Source: an uncultured Roseibium sp.
GTDB taxonomy: Bacteria > Pseudomonadota > Alphaproteobacteria > Rhizobiales > Stappiaceae
Direction of reading: 5' to 3'
Length of the DNA stretch: 64,000 bases
Assembly (NCBI RefSeq): GCF_963675985.1
Contig: NZ_OY780958.1
Location: forward strand, 3,224,001-3,288,000
Part shown: in pieces, positions 1 through 8,459 of the stretch
Layout: each line of letters opens with the position of its first letter
Position numbering within the stretch: position 1 is the stretch's first letter
Translations under genes and position numbers: made by a program
The notes under the pieces: model-generated
The model's database searches: none
Told to the model about the DNA's origin: nothing
Seen by the model: only the letters and a program-made list of their open reading frames with translations

Positions 1-1
1 C

Positions 2-874
2 CTGATACCGGCCATTGTCCTGATTGCCGGAGCGAGCCTGCTCGCCTGGCTGCTTCTGGCCGATCCGCCGGCGCCGCTCCCGCTCCAAAAGAGCGCCTCT
101 GTCGAGACCGGGTCCCAAACCGCGTCTCCGTCCGACACCCGCAATACAATTGAGCCGCAAACGACGGCAACCGATGAAGCCATCGAATCGCCACCACCAT
201 TGCCGAACGAAATCCGCGATGTCTCACCGGCCGGGATCAGCCCTCCCGAAGTCACCGGCAAGCTGACCCGTGTCAAGCCGTCGCAACGCCTGCTCGACCT
301 GATCAATCCGCCGGTGGAACCTGTGCCGGACGGCGAATTCGAGCTGCGGCGACCCAAGGTGATCGATGCCGGATCCCTCGGCACCGACGGTCTTCTTGTC
401 AGGATCGCCCATATCAATGCCCTGAAACCCGATGAAACCTGCGTTTCCCGCGTGGGCGGCACCTGGCCCTGCGGCGCGCGCGCGCGGACAGCACTGCGCG
501 GCCTGATCCGCATGTTCACCATCGTCTGCCAGAAGACAGAAGATCTCGGTCCACGGCAGATCGCCGCCACCTGCATCCTCCGCAAGACCGATATCGGCGA
601 ATGGCTCGTGCGTTATGGCTGGGCGGATCCGGAAGAGAATGCGCCTGAGCGTTACCTCGAACTTGCAGCGGAGGCGAAAAAGCGCAAGCGCGGCAAATGG
701 CAATCGGAATGGCTGAAGGACCTGCCGGAACCGGTTACAGACCTCTCTCTGCCGGACCTTCCATCCGGTCTGCCCGGGGAATTGCCGGATGACGGCAACA
801 ACATTCTGGTCAGCCCCCGGGATATACCGTTGCCGGCGCTGGATCTGCGAGAAACGGTGCCGCCGAACGGCTGA
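2..874 (+). CDS. Membrane-anchored staphylococcal-nuclease-like (SNase fold) protein, 5' end missing
   Basis: The reading frame is open from base 2, so the true start lies upstream of the window. The first visible residues form a hydrophobic segment (about 20 residues, LIPAIVLIAGASLLAWLLLA), then a proline/threonine-rich linker of about 60 residues. The following domain resembles thermonuclease-like proteins: a strand with VRIAHINA, a Cys-containing GGTWPCGARART stretch, and a C-terminal helix rich in Lys/Arg (AEAKKRKRGKWQSEW). This suggests an anchored domain facing the periplasm. The usual nuclease catalytic Arg/Glu triad is not clearly preserved, so enzymatic activity is uncertain. The gene converges on lysK across a shared terminator. 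Confidence 0.8.
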   Translation: MIPAIVLIAGASLLAWLLLADPPAPLPLQKSASVETGSQTASPSDTRNTIEPQTTATDEAIESPPPLPNEIRDVSPAGISPPEVTGKLTRVKPSQRLLDLINPPVEPVPDGEFELRRPKVIDAGSLGTDGLLVRIAHINALKPDETCVSRVGGTWPCGARARTALRGLIRMFTIVCQKTEDLGPRQIAATCILRKTDIGEWLVRYGWADPEENAPERYLELAAEAKKRKRGKWQSEWLKDLPEPVTDLSLPDLPSGLPGELPDDGNNILVSPRDIPLPALDLRETVPPNG

Positions 875-891
875 CGTAGACCCGCAACGCG

Positions 892-918
892 AAAAGCCGC
901 GCAATCCGCGCGGCTTTT
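892..918. terminator. Bidirectional intrinsic terminator between the nuclease-like gene and lysK
   Basis: An 11-bp perfect stem (AAAAGCCGCGC / GCGCGGCTTTT) with a 5-nt loop. It has an A-run on one side and a T-run on the other, so it can terminate transcription in both directions. It lies in the 75-bp gap between two convergent genes. Confidence 0.85.
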
Positions 919-949
919 GCGATTGTGAGCAATAGACGACTGAATTGGC

Positions 950-2608
950 TTAAGCCGTCAGTTCGCCCTTCAACGCCTTTTCGATCAGCGCACGGGTCTC
1001 GTTGATGCCGTAAAGCGCCACGAAGGAACCGAAACGCGGCCCGCGTTCCTGACCGAGCAGAACCTGGTAGAGCGCCTGGAACCACGCCACCGAGACGCCG
1101 GGGCCGCCGTCCGGGCTTTTCTTGTTGTGGTCCTGGTAACGCTCGATGGCACGGGCCACATCGAGGGCCGCATCCTGGATCACCGCGCCGTCCGCATCGG
1201 CGGGAAGAGCCGCCAGCTGGGCATCCAGTTGTTCCAGCGCTGCCCGTTCCACATCGTCCGGAGCGCGGAACGACTTGGTCGGTTTGACGAAATCGTCGAA
1301 GTAGCGGATCGCGTAGCCGACCAGCGCGTCCAGTTCCGGATGGTTTTCAGGCGTCACGCCCGGTGCGTAGCGGGAGATGAAAGCCCAAAGAACGTCCTTG
1401 TTCTCGGCATTGGAGGCCGAGACCAGGTTGAGCAGCATGGAGAACGGCACCGGCAGATCGATCGCCGGCACCTGGCCGGAATGAATATGCCAGGCCGGAT
1501 TGCCAAGCTGCTGCTCGATCGGCATCGACGGATACTTCTGGGCGAACGTGTAATATTCGTCGACCGCCTTCGGGATTACGTCGAAATAAAGCTTCTTCGC
1601 CGTCCGCGGCTTCTGGAACATGTAAAGCGACAGGCTCTCCGTCGGGGCGTAGGTCAGCCATTCGTCGATGGTCAGACCGTTGCCCTTGGACTTGGAGATC
1701 TTCTCGCCGTTCTCGTCCAGGAAGAGTTCGTAGACATAGTGCTCCGGCGGACGGCCGCCGAGCACCTGGCAGATCCGGTCGTAGACGGCCATGTTCGGGC
1801 CGTGGTCCTTGCCGAACATCTCGAAGTCGACATCGAGGGCTGCCCAGCGCGCGCCGAAATCCGGCTTCCACTGCAGCTTCACATTGCCGCCGGTGACCGG
1901 CAGGGTGATGTCGGTGCCATCTTCGTCCGCGAAGGTGATCGTGCCGTTCCTGGCGTCGACGTCCTTCATCGGCACATAGAGCACGCGGCCGGTGGTCGGG
2001 GAGATCGGCAGGAACGGGCTGTACGTCGCCTGACGTTCGGCGCCGAGGGTCGGCAGCATCACGTCCATGATCGCCTGGTATTTTTCGGCGGCCTTCAGGA
2101 GGATCGCGTCAAACTTGCCGGACTTGTAATACTCGGTCGCGCTGGCGAATTCGTAGTTGAAGCCGAACGTGTCCAGGAACCGGCGCAGCATGGCATTGTT
2201 GTGTGCGGCAAAGCTGTCATACTCGCCGCCGAACGGGTTCGGCACGGAGGTCAGCGGCTTGTGCAGGTGCGGTTCCAGCATCGCCCGGTCGGGCACGTTT
2301 TCCGGGATCTTGCGCATGCCGTCCATATCGTCGGAGAAGCACAGCAGCCGGGTCGGGATCTTGTCCTCGGTGATCAGCCGAAAGGCAGTACGCACCATGG
2401 TGGTGCGGGCAACCTCGCCGAAGGTGCCGATATGCGGCAGGCCCGAGGGGCCATAACCGGTCTCGAACAGAACCGGCCGGTCGTGATCCCGTTTCTCGAT
2501 CCGTTTGACCAGTTTTCGCGCTTCTTCGAAGGGCCAGGCTTTGGAAACCCGGGCCGCCTCGACTAGATCTTGCGAGAGGTCAAGCGGTGGCAGGGATTGG
2601 TCGGTCAT
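950..2608 (-). CDS. lysK: Lysyl-tRNA synthetase, class I
   Basis: Charges tRNA-Lys with lysine in the cytoplasm. The 552-residue product carries class I synthetase signatures: HIGT at residues 59-62 (within SGLPHIGTFGEV) and KISKSKG near residue 305, the KMSKS equivalent. Length fits the archaeal/alphaproteobacterial class I LysRS, which is unrelated to the class II LysS of most bacteria. The ATG start follows a plausible TTGACC-17-CTACGC promoter about 80-110 bp upstream. The gene is monocistronic and ends at the shared terminator. Identification is secure from the motifs and length; whether a class II enzyme is also present elsewhere cannot be seen. Confidence 0.95.
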   Translation of the reverse strand: MTDQSLPPLDLSQDLVEAARVSKAWPFEEARKLVKRIEKRDHDRPVLFETGYGPSGLPHIGTFGEVARTTMVRTAFRLITEDKIPTRLLCFSDDMDGMRKIPENVPDRAMLEPHLHKPLTSVPNPFGGEYDSFAAHNNAMLRRFLDTFGFNYEFASATEYYKSGKFDAILLKAAEKYQAIMDVMLPTLGAERQATYSPFLPISPTTGRVLYVPMKDVDARNGTITFADEDGTDITLPVTGGNVKLQWKPDFGARWAALDVDFEMFGKDHGPNMAVYDRICQVLGGRPPEHYVYELFLDENGEKISKSKGNGLTIDEWLTYAPTESLSLYMFQKPRTAKKLYFDVIPKAVDEYYTFAQKYPSMPIEQQLGNPAWHIHSGQVPAIDLPVPFSMLLNLVSASNAENKDVLWAFISRYAPGVTPENHPELDALVGYAIRYFDDFVKPTKSFRAPDDVERAALEQLDAQLAALPADADGAVIQDAALDVARAIERYQDHNKKSPDGGPGVSVAWFQALYQVLLGQERGPRFGSFVALYGINETRALIEKALKGELTA

Positions 2609-2689
2609 AATGTGTTTTTCAGTTCTGTGGAGATGGAGATTTCCGCGCTACGTGGCATCAGCAAAAGCCCGCAAACTGCGGCGACAGAC

Positions 2690-2718
2690 GCGTAGAGCAT
2701 AGCCGACACACTGGTCAA
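2690..2718 (-). promoter_or_regulatory. Predicted sigma70-type promoter of lysK
   Basis: On the minus strand TTGACC (2718-2713) is separated by 17 bp from CTACGC (2695-2690). This matches the CTTGAC-N17-CTA pattern common in alphaproteobacteria. The -35 overlaps a small dyad (ACACT...AGTGT). Prediction only. Confidence 0.5.
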
Positions 2719-2866
2719 GTGTCTTTTAGCGGCCGGATGCGCGCCTTCGGCCCAGAGAACTGGCGCCTCCGGGTCACCCGATTGTCGACCGCGTGTGACT
2801 TGAAGTGCGGTGCCGGAGCGGTTACCACACGCAAAACCTCAAGCTGGCGACAAGGCAACAGACTCA

Positions 2867-3280
2867 ATGAGCGACACAATCAGCATTCAGGAAGCCCTTA
2901 TCTACGTCATGGTCATCACATCGGCATCCGACGCCAGCATGACCGACAGCGAATTGGCGACCATCGGCGAGGTGGCCAAGACCCTTCCTGTGTTCCGTGA
3001 TTATGATCCCGCGAATGTGCTGCCGGCCGCCCAGCGTTGCGGCGAACGGCTTCAGGCCGAAGACGGTCTGATGGATGTGCTCCGCCTGGTCGCCGACACC
3101 TTGCCGGTCCATCTGTTCGACACCGCCTATGCGCTGGCTGTCGAAGTCGCCGCGGCCGATCTGGGTGTGTCCAAGGAAGAACTGCGCATCCTTCAGCTTC
3201 TGCGCGACCGCTTCAACCTCGACAAGCTGACGGTGGCCGCCATCGAACGGGGCGCGATCGCCCGGCACCGGACGGCTTAA
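2867..3280 (+). CDS. TerB-like (tellurite resistance TerB fold) protein
   Basis: A 137-residue all-helical acidic protein. It resembles the TerB/DjlA-N fold: an N-terminal helix with ALIYVMVITSASDASMTDSEL, where acidic DxSMTDSE residues correspond to the metal-binding turn, and a second repeat-like helix pair, VAAADLGVSKEELRILQLLRDRF. Cytoplasmic, no signal peptide. I place the start at the ATG opening MSDTISIQEAL, because the 19 residues upstream in frame look unlike the family. It stands alone between divergent lysK and convergent apaG; no ter cluster is nearby, so a tellurite role should not be assumed. Confidence 0.8.
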   Translation: MSDTISIQEALIYVMVITSASDASMTDSELATIGEVAKTLPVFRDYDPANVLPAAQRCGERLQAEDGLMDVLRLVADTLPVHLFDTAYALAVEVAAADLGVSKEELRILQLLRDRFNLDKLTVAAIERGAIARHRTA

Positions 3281-3299
3281 GAACGGCCCCCGGCCAAAC

Positions 3300-3692
3300 T
3301 CAGTTCATGCTCCGGATCGCGTCCGGGAGGTCGAGCGAAAAGGCAGGGATGGTCACGTCGAAGGTCGTCCCGTCCTGACGCTCCATGCCGTAGCTGCCCT
3401 GCATGAAGCCGGAGTCGGTCGAAAGCGGACATCCGGAGGAATACTCGAAGGTTTCGCCCGGGCTGATCACCGGCTGTTCGCCGACGACACCGGCGCCGCG
3501 GACTTCCTCCACGCGGCCGCGTGCGTCCATGATTTTCCAGTACCGGGTCTTCAGCTGAACCGGCTCCTCACCCTCGTTGCGGATTTCCACCGCATAGGCC
3601 CAGATGTACTCGTTTTCCTCCGGATTGGATTCGTCATCGAGATAATAAGGCTCGACGCAAACCTCTATTCCGTTGGTGACCGCGCGATACAT
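3300..3692 (-). CDS. apaG: ApaG-domain protein (Co2+/Mg2+ efflux-associated)
   Basis: A 130-residue single-domain protein with the fibronectin-III-like ApaG fold. Diagnostic stretches are YAVEIRNEGEEPVQL, RYWKIMDARGRVEEVRGAGVVGEQP, the ISPGETFEYSSG turn and the MQGSYGM strand near the C-terminus. Length is typical (about 125-130). The molecular role of ApaG is not settled; in enterobacteria loss affects cobalt resistance and magnesium efflux. Here it is monocistronic, convergent with the TerB-like gene with only 19 bp between the stops and no obvious hairpin terminator. Confidence 0.92.
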   Translation of the reverse strand: MYRAVTNGIEVCVEPYYLDDESNPEENEYIWAYAVEIRNEGEEPVQLKTRYWKIMDARGRVEEVRGAGVVGEQPVISPGETFEYSSGCPLSTDSGFMQGSYGMERQDGTTFDVTIPAFSLDLPDAIRSMN

Positions 3693-3842
3693 TCCAAAAC
3701 TCCAGTCGTCTCGTGCAGTTTGTCTGCCTTCCCTTGATGCGCTTATAGGGCCGATGACGCATCCGTGAAAGGGATCGGCTGTTCAAAGTCTCGATATTAC
3801 TCAATTACACGGAAATAATGCCTTTCCGGAAGTGAGAGATCC

Positions 3843-4463
3843 ATGTTCGACAGCCGTCTGCGCCCCCTGATCGATCCGCCGCTGAATGCAGCCGGCAAAC
3901 GCCTCGCGCAAACGGGGATCGGCGCCAATGCAATCACGGTGACGGGTTTTGCCTTTGGCTTGGCCGCGGCCGTCCTGATCGCGCTCGGAGCGCCGCTGGC
4001 AGGCCTCGGTTTCGTGCTCCTGAACCGGCTCGCCGACGGACTGGACGGGGCGGTCGCCAGGGTCAACGGCAAGACTGATCTCGGCGGCTTTCTCGACATC
4101 ACCCTCGATTTTTTCTTCTACGGCGCCGTGCCCTTTGCGTTCGCCGTCCTCGATCCGTCGAAGAATGCGCTTGCCGCCGCCGCCCTGCTGCTGAGCTTCT
4201 ATGCCAACGGCGCGTCGTTTCTCGCCTTCGCCATCATGGCGGAAAAACACGGACTGGAAACCGACCGGCAGGGAGCCAAATCGCTCTACTATCTGGGCGG
4301 CCTGGCAGAGGGCGCCGAAACCATCGCCCTCTTCGTCCTCATGTGCCTTTGGCCGTCAGGTTTTGCCCTTCTCGCCTGGGCCTTCGCCGCCGTCTGCACC
4401 GTCTCCGCCGGCGCCCGGGTCCTCATCGGTGTCCGGACGCTCAGGCGCAAGCCAACTACCTGA
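3843..4463 (+). CDS. CDP-alcohol phosphatidyltransferase family membrane protein
   Basis: A 206-residue integral membrane enzyme of phospholipid head-group transfer. The family signature D-x2-D-G-x2-A-R-x8-G-x3-D-x3-D is complete around residues 66-90 (DGLDGAVAR ... GGFLDITLD) and supplies the metal- and CDP-binding aspartates. Hydrophobic segments follow at FFFYGAVPFAFAVL, LAAAALLLSFY, and two near the C-terminus. It may act in phosphatidylglycerol, cardiolipin or phosphatidylcholine synthesis; the substrate cannot be told from sequence. The 3' end overlaps the convergent metZ by 8 bp. Confidence 0.9.
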   Translation: MFDSRLRPLIDPPLNAAGKRLAQTGIGANAITVTGFAFGLAAAVLIALGAPLAGLGFVLLNRLADGLDGAVARVNGKTDLGGFLDITLDFFFYGAVPFAFAVLDPSKNALAAAALLLSFYANGASFLAFAIMAEKHGLETDRQGAKSLYYLGGLAEGAETIALFVLMCLWPSGFALLAWAFAAVCTVSAGARVLIGVRTLRRKPTT

Positions 4464-5658
4464 TTGCGTCCAGCGCGCCCTGGATGTCTTCCAGAAGGTC
4501 TTCCGGGTCCTCCAGGCCGATGGAAAGCCTCAGCAGGCCGTCGGAAATGTCGAGTTCCGCCCGCGCCTCCTCGCCGATCGACTGGTGGGTCGTGGTGGCC
4601 GGATGGGTGATCAGGCTTTTCGCATCGCCCAGATTGTTGGAGATGCCGACGATTTCCAGCGCATTGGTGAAACGGAAGGCCGCTTCCTTGCCGCCGTCGA
4701 TCTCAAAGGCGAGCATGGTCGAACCGCCGCGCATCTGCCGTTTGGCAACCTCCGCCTGCGGGTGGTCGTCCCGGCCGGGATAAATGAGCCGCGAGATCCC
4801 GGACTTCCCTGCAAGGAAATCGGCAATGCGGCTCGCGGTGGCGGTTTGCCTTTCGACGCGCAAGGGCAGGGTTTCCAGGCCTTTCAGGAGCACCCAGGCA
4901 TTGAACGGGCTCATGTGCGGGCCGGTGTGCTTGACGAAAGGCATGAGTTCGTCGACGACCCATTCCTCATCGGACAGCACCACGCCGCCGAGACAGCGGC
5001 CCTGTCCGTCAATGTGCTTGGTCGCCGAATAGACGACCACATCGGCGCCGAGGGTGAGCGGCGCCTGAAAGATCGGGGTGGCGAAGACGTTATCCACGAT
5101 CAGCCGTGCGCCAACCGAATGGGCGATGTCGGCCACAGCCGCGATATCGATCACTTCCAGCGTCGGGTTGGTCGGGCTTTCCAGGAACAGGGCCGCCGTA
5201 TTCGGCTTCACGGCTGCCTTCCACTGGTCCAGGTCGGTGCCGTCGACCAGGGTCGATTCCACGCCGTAACGCGGCAGCAGCGTTTCCACGATATAACGGC
5301 AGGAGCCGAACAGGGCCTTGGCGGCAACCACGTGATCGCCGGCCTTGACCGAGGCCATCAGCGCCAGATTGACCGCGGCCATGCCGCTGGCTGTTGCCCG
5401 TGCGGCCTCCGCACCTTCCAGTCCCTTGATCCGGTCCTCGAACATGGCCGTCGTCGGATTGGCATAACGCGAATAGACGAAACCCGGATCCTCACCGTTG
5501 AAGCGCGCTTCGGCCGCCTCGGCTCCCGCGTAGACGAAGCCCTGGGTCAGGAATAGCGCTTCGGACGTCTCGCCGTATTGCGAGCGGGACGTTCCGCCAT
5601 GCACCAGTTCCGTTGCCGGACGCCAGGTTTTCTTCGCTTTCGTGTCGTTGTTCGCCAT
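4456..5658 (-). CDS. metZ: O-succinylhomoserine sulfhydrylase
   Basis: A PLP enzyme that replaces the succinyl group of O-succinylhomoserine with sulfide to make homocysteine in methionine synthesis. The 400-residue product has the Cys/Met-metabolism family hallmarks: RYANPTTAMFEDRI near the N-terminus, ATASGMAAV, ESPTNPTLEVIDI, DNVFATP, and SATKHIDGQGR with the PLP lysine near residue 212. I chose the ATG of MANNDTK over an in-frame ATG eight codons upstream because GGGGTGA lies about 9 nt before it. The leader holds a SAM-II riboswitch and an intrinsic terminator, which directly supports a methionine-pathway role. Confidence 0.95.
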   Translation of the reverse strand: MANNDTKAKKTWRPATELVHGGTSRSQYGETSEALFLTQGFVYAGAEAAEARFNGEDPGFVYSRYANPTTAMFEDRIKGLEGAEAARATASGMAAVNLALMASVKAGDHVVAAKALFGSCRYIVETLLPRYGVESTLVDGTDLDQWKAAVKPNTAALFLESPTNPTLEVIDIAAVADIAHSVGARLIVDNVFATPIFQAPLTLGADVVVYSATKHIDGQGRCLGGVVLSDEEWVVDELMPFVKHTGPHMSPFNAWVLLKGLETLPLRVERQTATASRIADFLAGKSGISRLIYPGRDDHPQAEVAKRQMRGGSTMLAFEIDGGKEAAFRFTNALEIVGISNNLGDAKSLITHPATTTHQSIGEEARAELDISDGLLRLSIGLEDPEDLLEDIQGALDAIR

Positions 5659-5680
5659 AGAAAAATCACCCCAAAAATGC

Positions 5681-5708
5681 AAAAACCCCAGCCTGGGCCG
5701 GGGTTTTT
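5681..5708 (-). terminator. Intrinsic terminator (expression platform) in the metZ leader
   Basis: On the minus strand a 9-bp stem (AAAAACCCC / GGGGTTTTT) with a 10-nt loop ends in a T-run, 23 bp before the metZ ATG and directly downstream of the SAM-II aptamer. It may act as the off-switch when SAM is bound. Many SAM-II leaders instead act on translation, so the mechanism is inferred. Confidence 0.75.
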
Positions 5709-5711
5709 ACA

Positions 5712-5775
5712 ACCCGGCCTTTTTAGCGACTTGTTTAACGTGGCTGCAAGCCGGCCGGCCCAAATCACCACGAAT
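5712..5775 (-). promoter_or_regulatory. SAM-II riboswitch upstream of metZ
   Basis: Read on the minus strand, the element shows the SAM-II order: P1 5' strand CGTGG (5772-5768), the loop-1 core GTGATTT, a GC-rich GGGCCGGCCGGC segment, the TTGCAG turn, P1 3' strand CCACG (5743-5739), TTAAACAAGT, then the conserved GCTAAAAAGG core and GGCCGGG able to form the pseudoknot with the first loop. It lies between a promoter and the metZ terminator. SAM-II aptamers are a known alphaproteobacterial regulator of met genes. Strong match by eye; a covariance-model scan was not run. Confidence 0.92.
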
Positions 5776-5783
5776 CTGGTTCA

Positions 5784-5812
5784 CGAATAGGATAAAAACC
5801 CATAGAGGTCAA
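5784..5812 (-). promoter_or_regulatory. Predicted metZ promoter
   Basis: Minus-strand TTGACC (5812-5807), a 17-bp spacer, TATTCG (5789-5784). The expected transcript start falls a few bases before the first riboswitch stem, so the RNA would begin with the aptamer. Confidence 0.6.
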
Positions 5813-5898
5813 ATAGCACTCGGCGAATACATGTTGGCCTCGGGAAACCGATCCGCTAAGCACGGGGTGTCAGGAACGCAAAGAAACGGGATGAGCTG

Positions 5899-6999
5899 AT
5901 GACAGCGGCACCGACGGGTATATTGCCGGCGCATACGATCGAAGCGATGTTCGCCGACAACACGATCTTCGCCGAAAGCGCACCGGTAAAGGGACAGATC
6001 CAGCCGGCGAGTCTCGATCTGCGTCTGGGTCACACCGCCTACCGGGTCCGCGCCAGCTTCCTGCCCGGACCGGGCGCCACCGTTGCCGAAAAGCTTGAAG
6101 CCCTGGAACTTCACGCTTTCAATATCTCCGAGGGCGCTGTTCTGGAAACCGGCTGCGTCTATATCGTTCCCCTGCAGGAAAACCTCGCGCTGCCTGACGA
6201 CATTTCGGCGACCGCCAATCCGAAAAGCTCCACGGGCCGGTTGGATGTGTTCACCCGGGTGATCGCCGATCACGGGCTTGCCTTCGACACCGTTCCCATC
6301 GGCTACAGCGGCCCGCTTTACGCGGAAATATCGCCGCTGACCTTTCCGATCCTGGTGCGTGCGGGCTCGCGCCTCAGCCAGATCCGCTTTCGCCGTGGCC
6401 ATGCGGCGGTATCCGATGAAGACCTGCAGAAGGTTCACAGCGCACACACGCTTGTGTCGGGCGGCAACGAACGCATCGGCGGCGGCGTCCAGCTTTCCAT
6501 CGACCTGGAGGGCGAAGGCGAAGGCACTCTGGTCGGCTACCGCGCCAAGCATCATTCCGGCCTGATCGACGTCGATCTGCCGGGCGAAAAGGACCCGCTC
6601 GACTTCTGGGAGCCGATCTACCGGCGGGGTGCTGCCGAACTGATCCTCGACCCGAATGAATTCTATATCCTGGTCAGCCAGGAAGCCGTGCATGTGCCGC
6701 CGGAATATGCGGCGGAAATGGTGCCCTTCGATGCGCTGGTCGGCGAGTTCCGCGTGCATTACGCCGGCTTCTTCGATCCGGGCTTCGGCCATGCGGGTGC
6801 CGGCGGCGTCGGATCGCGCGCCGTTCTGGAAGTCCGTTCCCACGATGTGCCCTTCATCGTGGAGCACGGGCAGACGGTCGGACGACTGGTCTATGAAAAT
6901 ATGGCGGAACGGCCGAAGCAGCTCTACGGCGAAGGCATCGGCTCCAACTACCAGGGGCAGGCGCTGAAGCTTTCCAAGCATTTCAAGGTGCCGACCTGA
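5899..6999 (+). CDS. dcd: 2'-deoxycytidine 5'-triphosphate deaminase, long two-domain form
   Basis: Deaminates dCTP to dUTP for dTMP synthesis. The 366-residue protein is about twice the length of the enterobacterial Dcd. It has two tandem dUTPase/Dcd-like halves: the first with QIQPASLDLRLG (residues 31-42) and NPKSSTGRLDVFTRV (the S-x-x-R motif), the second beginning near residue 185 with SIDLEGEGEG and ending with a repeat-like RAVLEVRSHDVPF. The long form is known in many alphaproteobacteria. The gene is divergent from metZ and is followed after 8 bp by a yigZ-type gene, so the two are probably cotranscribed. Confidence 0.88.
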   Translation: MTAAPTGILPAHTIEAMFADNTIFAESAPVKGQIQPASLDLRLGHTAYRVRASFLPGPGATVAEKLEALELHAFNISEGAVLETGCVYIVPLQENLALPDDISATANPKSSTGRLDVFTRVIADHGLAFDTVPIGYSGPLYAEISPLTFPILVRAGSRLSQIRFRRGHAAVSDEDLQKVHSAHTLVSGGNERIGGGVQLSIDLEGEGEGTLVGYRAKHHSGLIDVDLPGEKDPLDFWEPIYRRGAAELILDPNEFYILVSQEAVHVPPEYAAEMVPFDALVGEFRVHYAGFFDPGFGHAGAGGVGSRAVLEVRSHDVPFIVEHGQTVGRLVYENMAERPKQLYGEGIGSNYQGQALKLSKHFKVPT

Positions 7000-7007
7000 G
7001 GGCCGGC

Positions 7008-7556
7008 ATGGACCTCTACACCGTCACAAACGAAGTCACCGGCGAACTGGAAGACCGCAAGTCGCGGTTTCTGGCGTTTCTCGTGCCTTATGCCGATTTC
7101 CCGACCCGGCTGGACTCTTTACGCAAGGAGCACCGCAAGGCGAACCATTTCGTCACCGCCCACCGGCATCTTCTGGACGACGACCGGATCGAGGAAAGCG
7201 GCAAGGACGATGGCGAACCGGCGGGCACCTCGGGCATGCCCACACTCAAGGTCCTGCAGGGTGCCAAACTTATCGAGGCGGGCGTCATCGTGGTCCGCTA
7301 CTTCGGCGGCGTGAAACTCGGCGGCGGCGGTCTGGCCCGCGCCTATTCGGGAGCCGCGGCCGATGCGATCGCCAATGCCACGCTGGTGCCGTTTCAAAAG
7401 CTTGCCCACAAAACCGTTAGCGCGGAGTTCGCCCGGAGTTCGGACCTGGAACGACAGGTGGAAACGCTCGGACTGGCGGTGATTTCCCGCGACTATACCG
7501 CGACCGGTGTAACTTTAGTGGTCGAGAGGCCGGAAGATGAGCTGAAGCAGCTTTAG
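7008..7556 (+). CDS. YigZ/IMPACT family protein
   Basis: A 182-residue cytoplasmic protein. The N-terminal UPF0029/IMPACT domain shows the expected motifs: DRKSRFLAFLVP, KANHFVTAHR, DDGEPAGTSGMP and VVRYFGGVKLGGGGLARAY. The C-terminal part is the small ferredoxin-like domain found in YigZ. Eukaryotic IMPACT modulates GCN2 signalling; the bacterial function is unknown, though a translation link has been proposed. It starts 8 bp after dcd with a GAGGG ribosome-binding site and abuts the convergent LysR gene with no gap between the stop codons. Confidence 0.9.
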   Translation: MDLYTVTNEVTGELEDRKSRFLAFLVPYADFPTRLDSLRKEHRKANHFVTAHRHLLDDDRIEESGKDDGEPAGTSGMPTLKVLQGAKLIEAGVIVVRYFGGVKLGGGGLARAYSGAAADAIANATLVPFQKLAHKTVSAEFARSSDLERQVETLGLAVISRDYTATGVTLVVERPEDELKQL

Positions 7557-8459
7557 TCAGGCCCGCTCCAGCAGCCAGTCCCGCACCCGTTTGGCCGGAT
7601 CGGACAGGGTCCTCGTCTTGTGCCAGACCACGTAGAATGCCTTGCCCGTCTTCAGGGTGTGGTCCGTCACCCGTTGAAGCAGGCCTGCGCCGATCATGTG
7701 CTCGGTCAGGTGGTACCAGCCAAGCGCGATCCCCTGCCCCTCGATGGCCGCCTGCATGACCAGCGCGTAGTCGTTGATCACAAGGCCGCGCAGCGGACGC
7801 GGCGCCTGAACGCCGGCGCTTGCAAGCCAGTCCGCCCAGTCGATGGCGTCGCGATAGGGCTCTTCCAGATGGATCAGGCGATGGGTCAGCAATTCCTCCG
7901 GCGTATCGGGCAGACCCGCGATTTCCTTGTAGCGGGTGCCGGCGACGGCGATGATTTCCTCCTCCGCCAAAAAAACGCTTTCGTATTCCGGCCAGTCCTC
8001 GGGCTGGCCGCCCCGAATGCCGAGCGGGATGCCTTCGGTCAGCAGGTCCAGATCCCGGTCCGCACTCTGGATCCTGAGTTCGATGTCCGGCAGGTCGTCC
8101 CGGATCCGCTGCAGCTTAGGCATCATCCAGAAGGAGGCAAACGCCGTGGAGCCGGCCAGCGTGACGTGGGTTTCGGTTGCAAAGGAGCGCAGTTCTTCCG
8201 CCGATTTTCGAATGTGGGACAGTCCGAGTGTCACATCAGCGAAAAACCGCCGGCCTGCGTCGGTCAGAACCACTTTCCTGTGCTCTCGCCGGAACAGGCT
8301 GACGCCCAGTTGAGCCTCCAGGGAGCGGACCGCCTGGGAGACAGCCGCCTGGCTCATGCCCAATTCTCGCCCGGCCGCGGTGAAACTCTGCAGCCGTCCC
8401 GCGCATTCGAACACGATCAGAGCCCCCGCTGACGGGATGAGGTAACGCAGACTTTTCAT
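7557..8459 (-). CDS. LysR-family transcriptional regulator (GcvA-like)
   Basis: A 300-residue LTTR. The N-terminal winged helix-turn-helix covers residues about 9-66 (SFTAAGRELGMSQAAVSQAVRSLE), followed by a linker helix and a type 2 periplasmic-binding-protein effector domain. The GcvA-like subgroup often activates a divergently transcribed catabolic gene. Here the neighbour across 79 bp is an MttB-family methyltransferase, so control of that gene and the following flavoenzyme is the simplest reading. The effector is unknown; a methylated amine or betaine is a guess from context. Confidence 0.93.
   Translation of the reverse strand: MKSLRYLIPSAGALIVFECAGRLQSFTAAGRELGMSQAAVSQAVRSLEAQLGVSLFRREHRKVVLTDAGRRFFADVTLGLSHIRKSAEELRSFATETHVTLAGSTAFASFWMMPKLQRIRDDLPDIELRIQSADRDLDLLTEGIPLGIRGGQPEDWPEYESVFLAEEEIIAVAGTRYKEIAGLPDTPEELLTHRLIHLEEPYRDAIDWADWLASAGVQAPRPLRGLVINDYALVMQAAIEGQGIALGWYHLTEHMIGAGLLQRVTDHTLKTGKAFYVVWHKTRTLSDPAKRVRDWLLERA

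Noticed and set aside
1127..2566. Long plus-strand reading frame opposite lysK
   Set aside because: It is a shadow of the strongly supported lysK gene; its residues (many His, Arg, Gly, Val) and lack of motifs fit antisense of GC-rich codons.
2867..3280. Tellurite-resistance operon
   Set aside because: Only a lone TerB-like fold protein is present; no other ter genes are found nearby.
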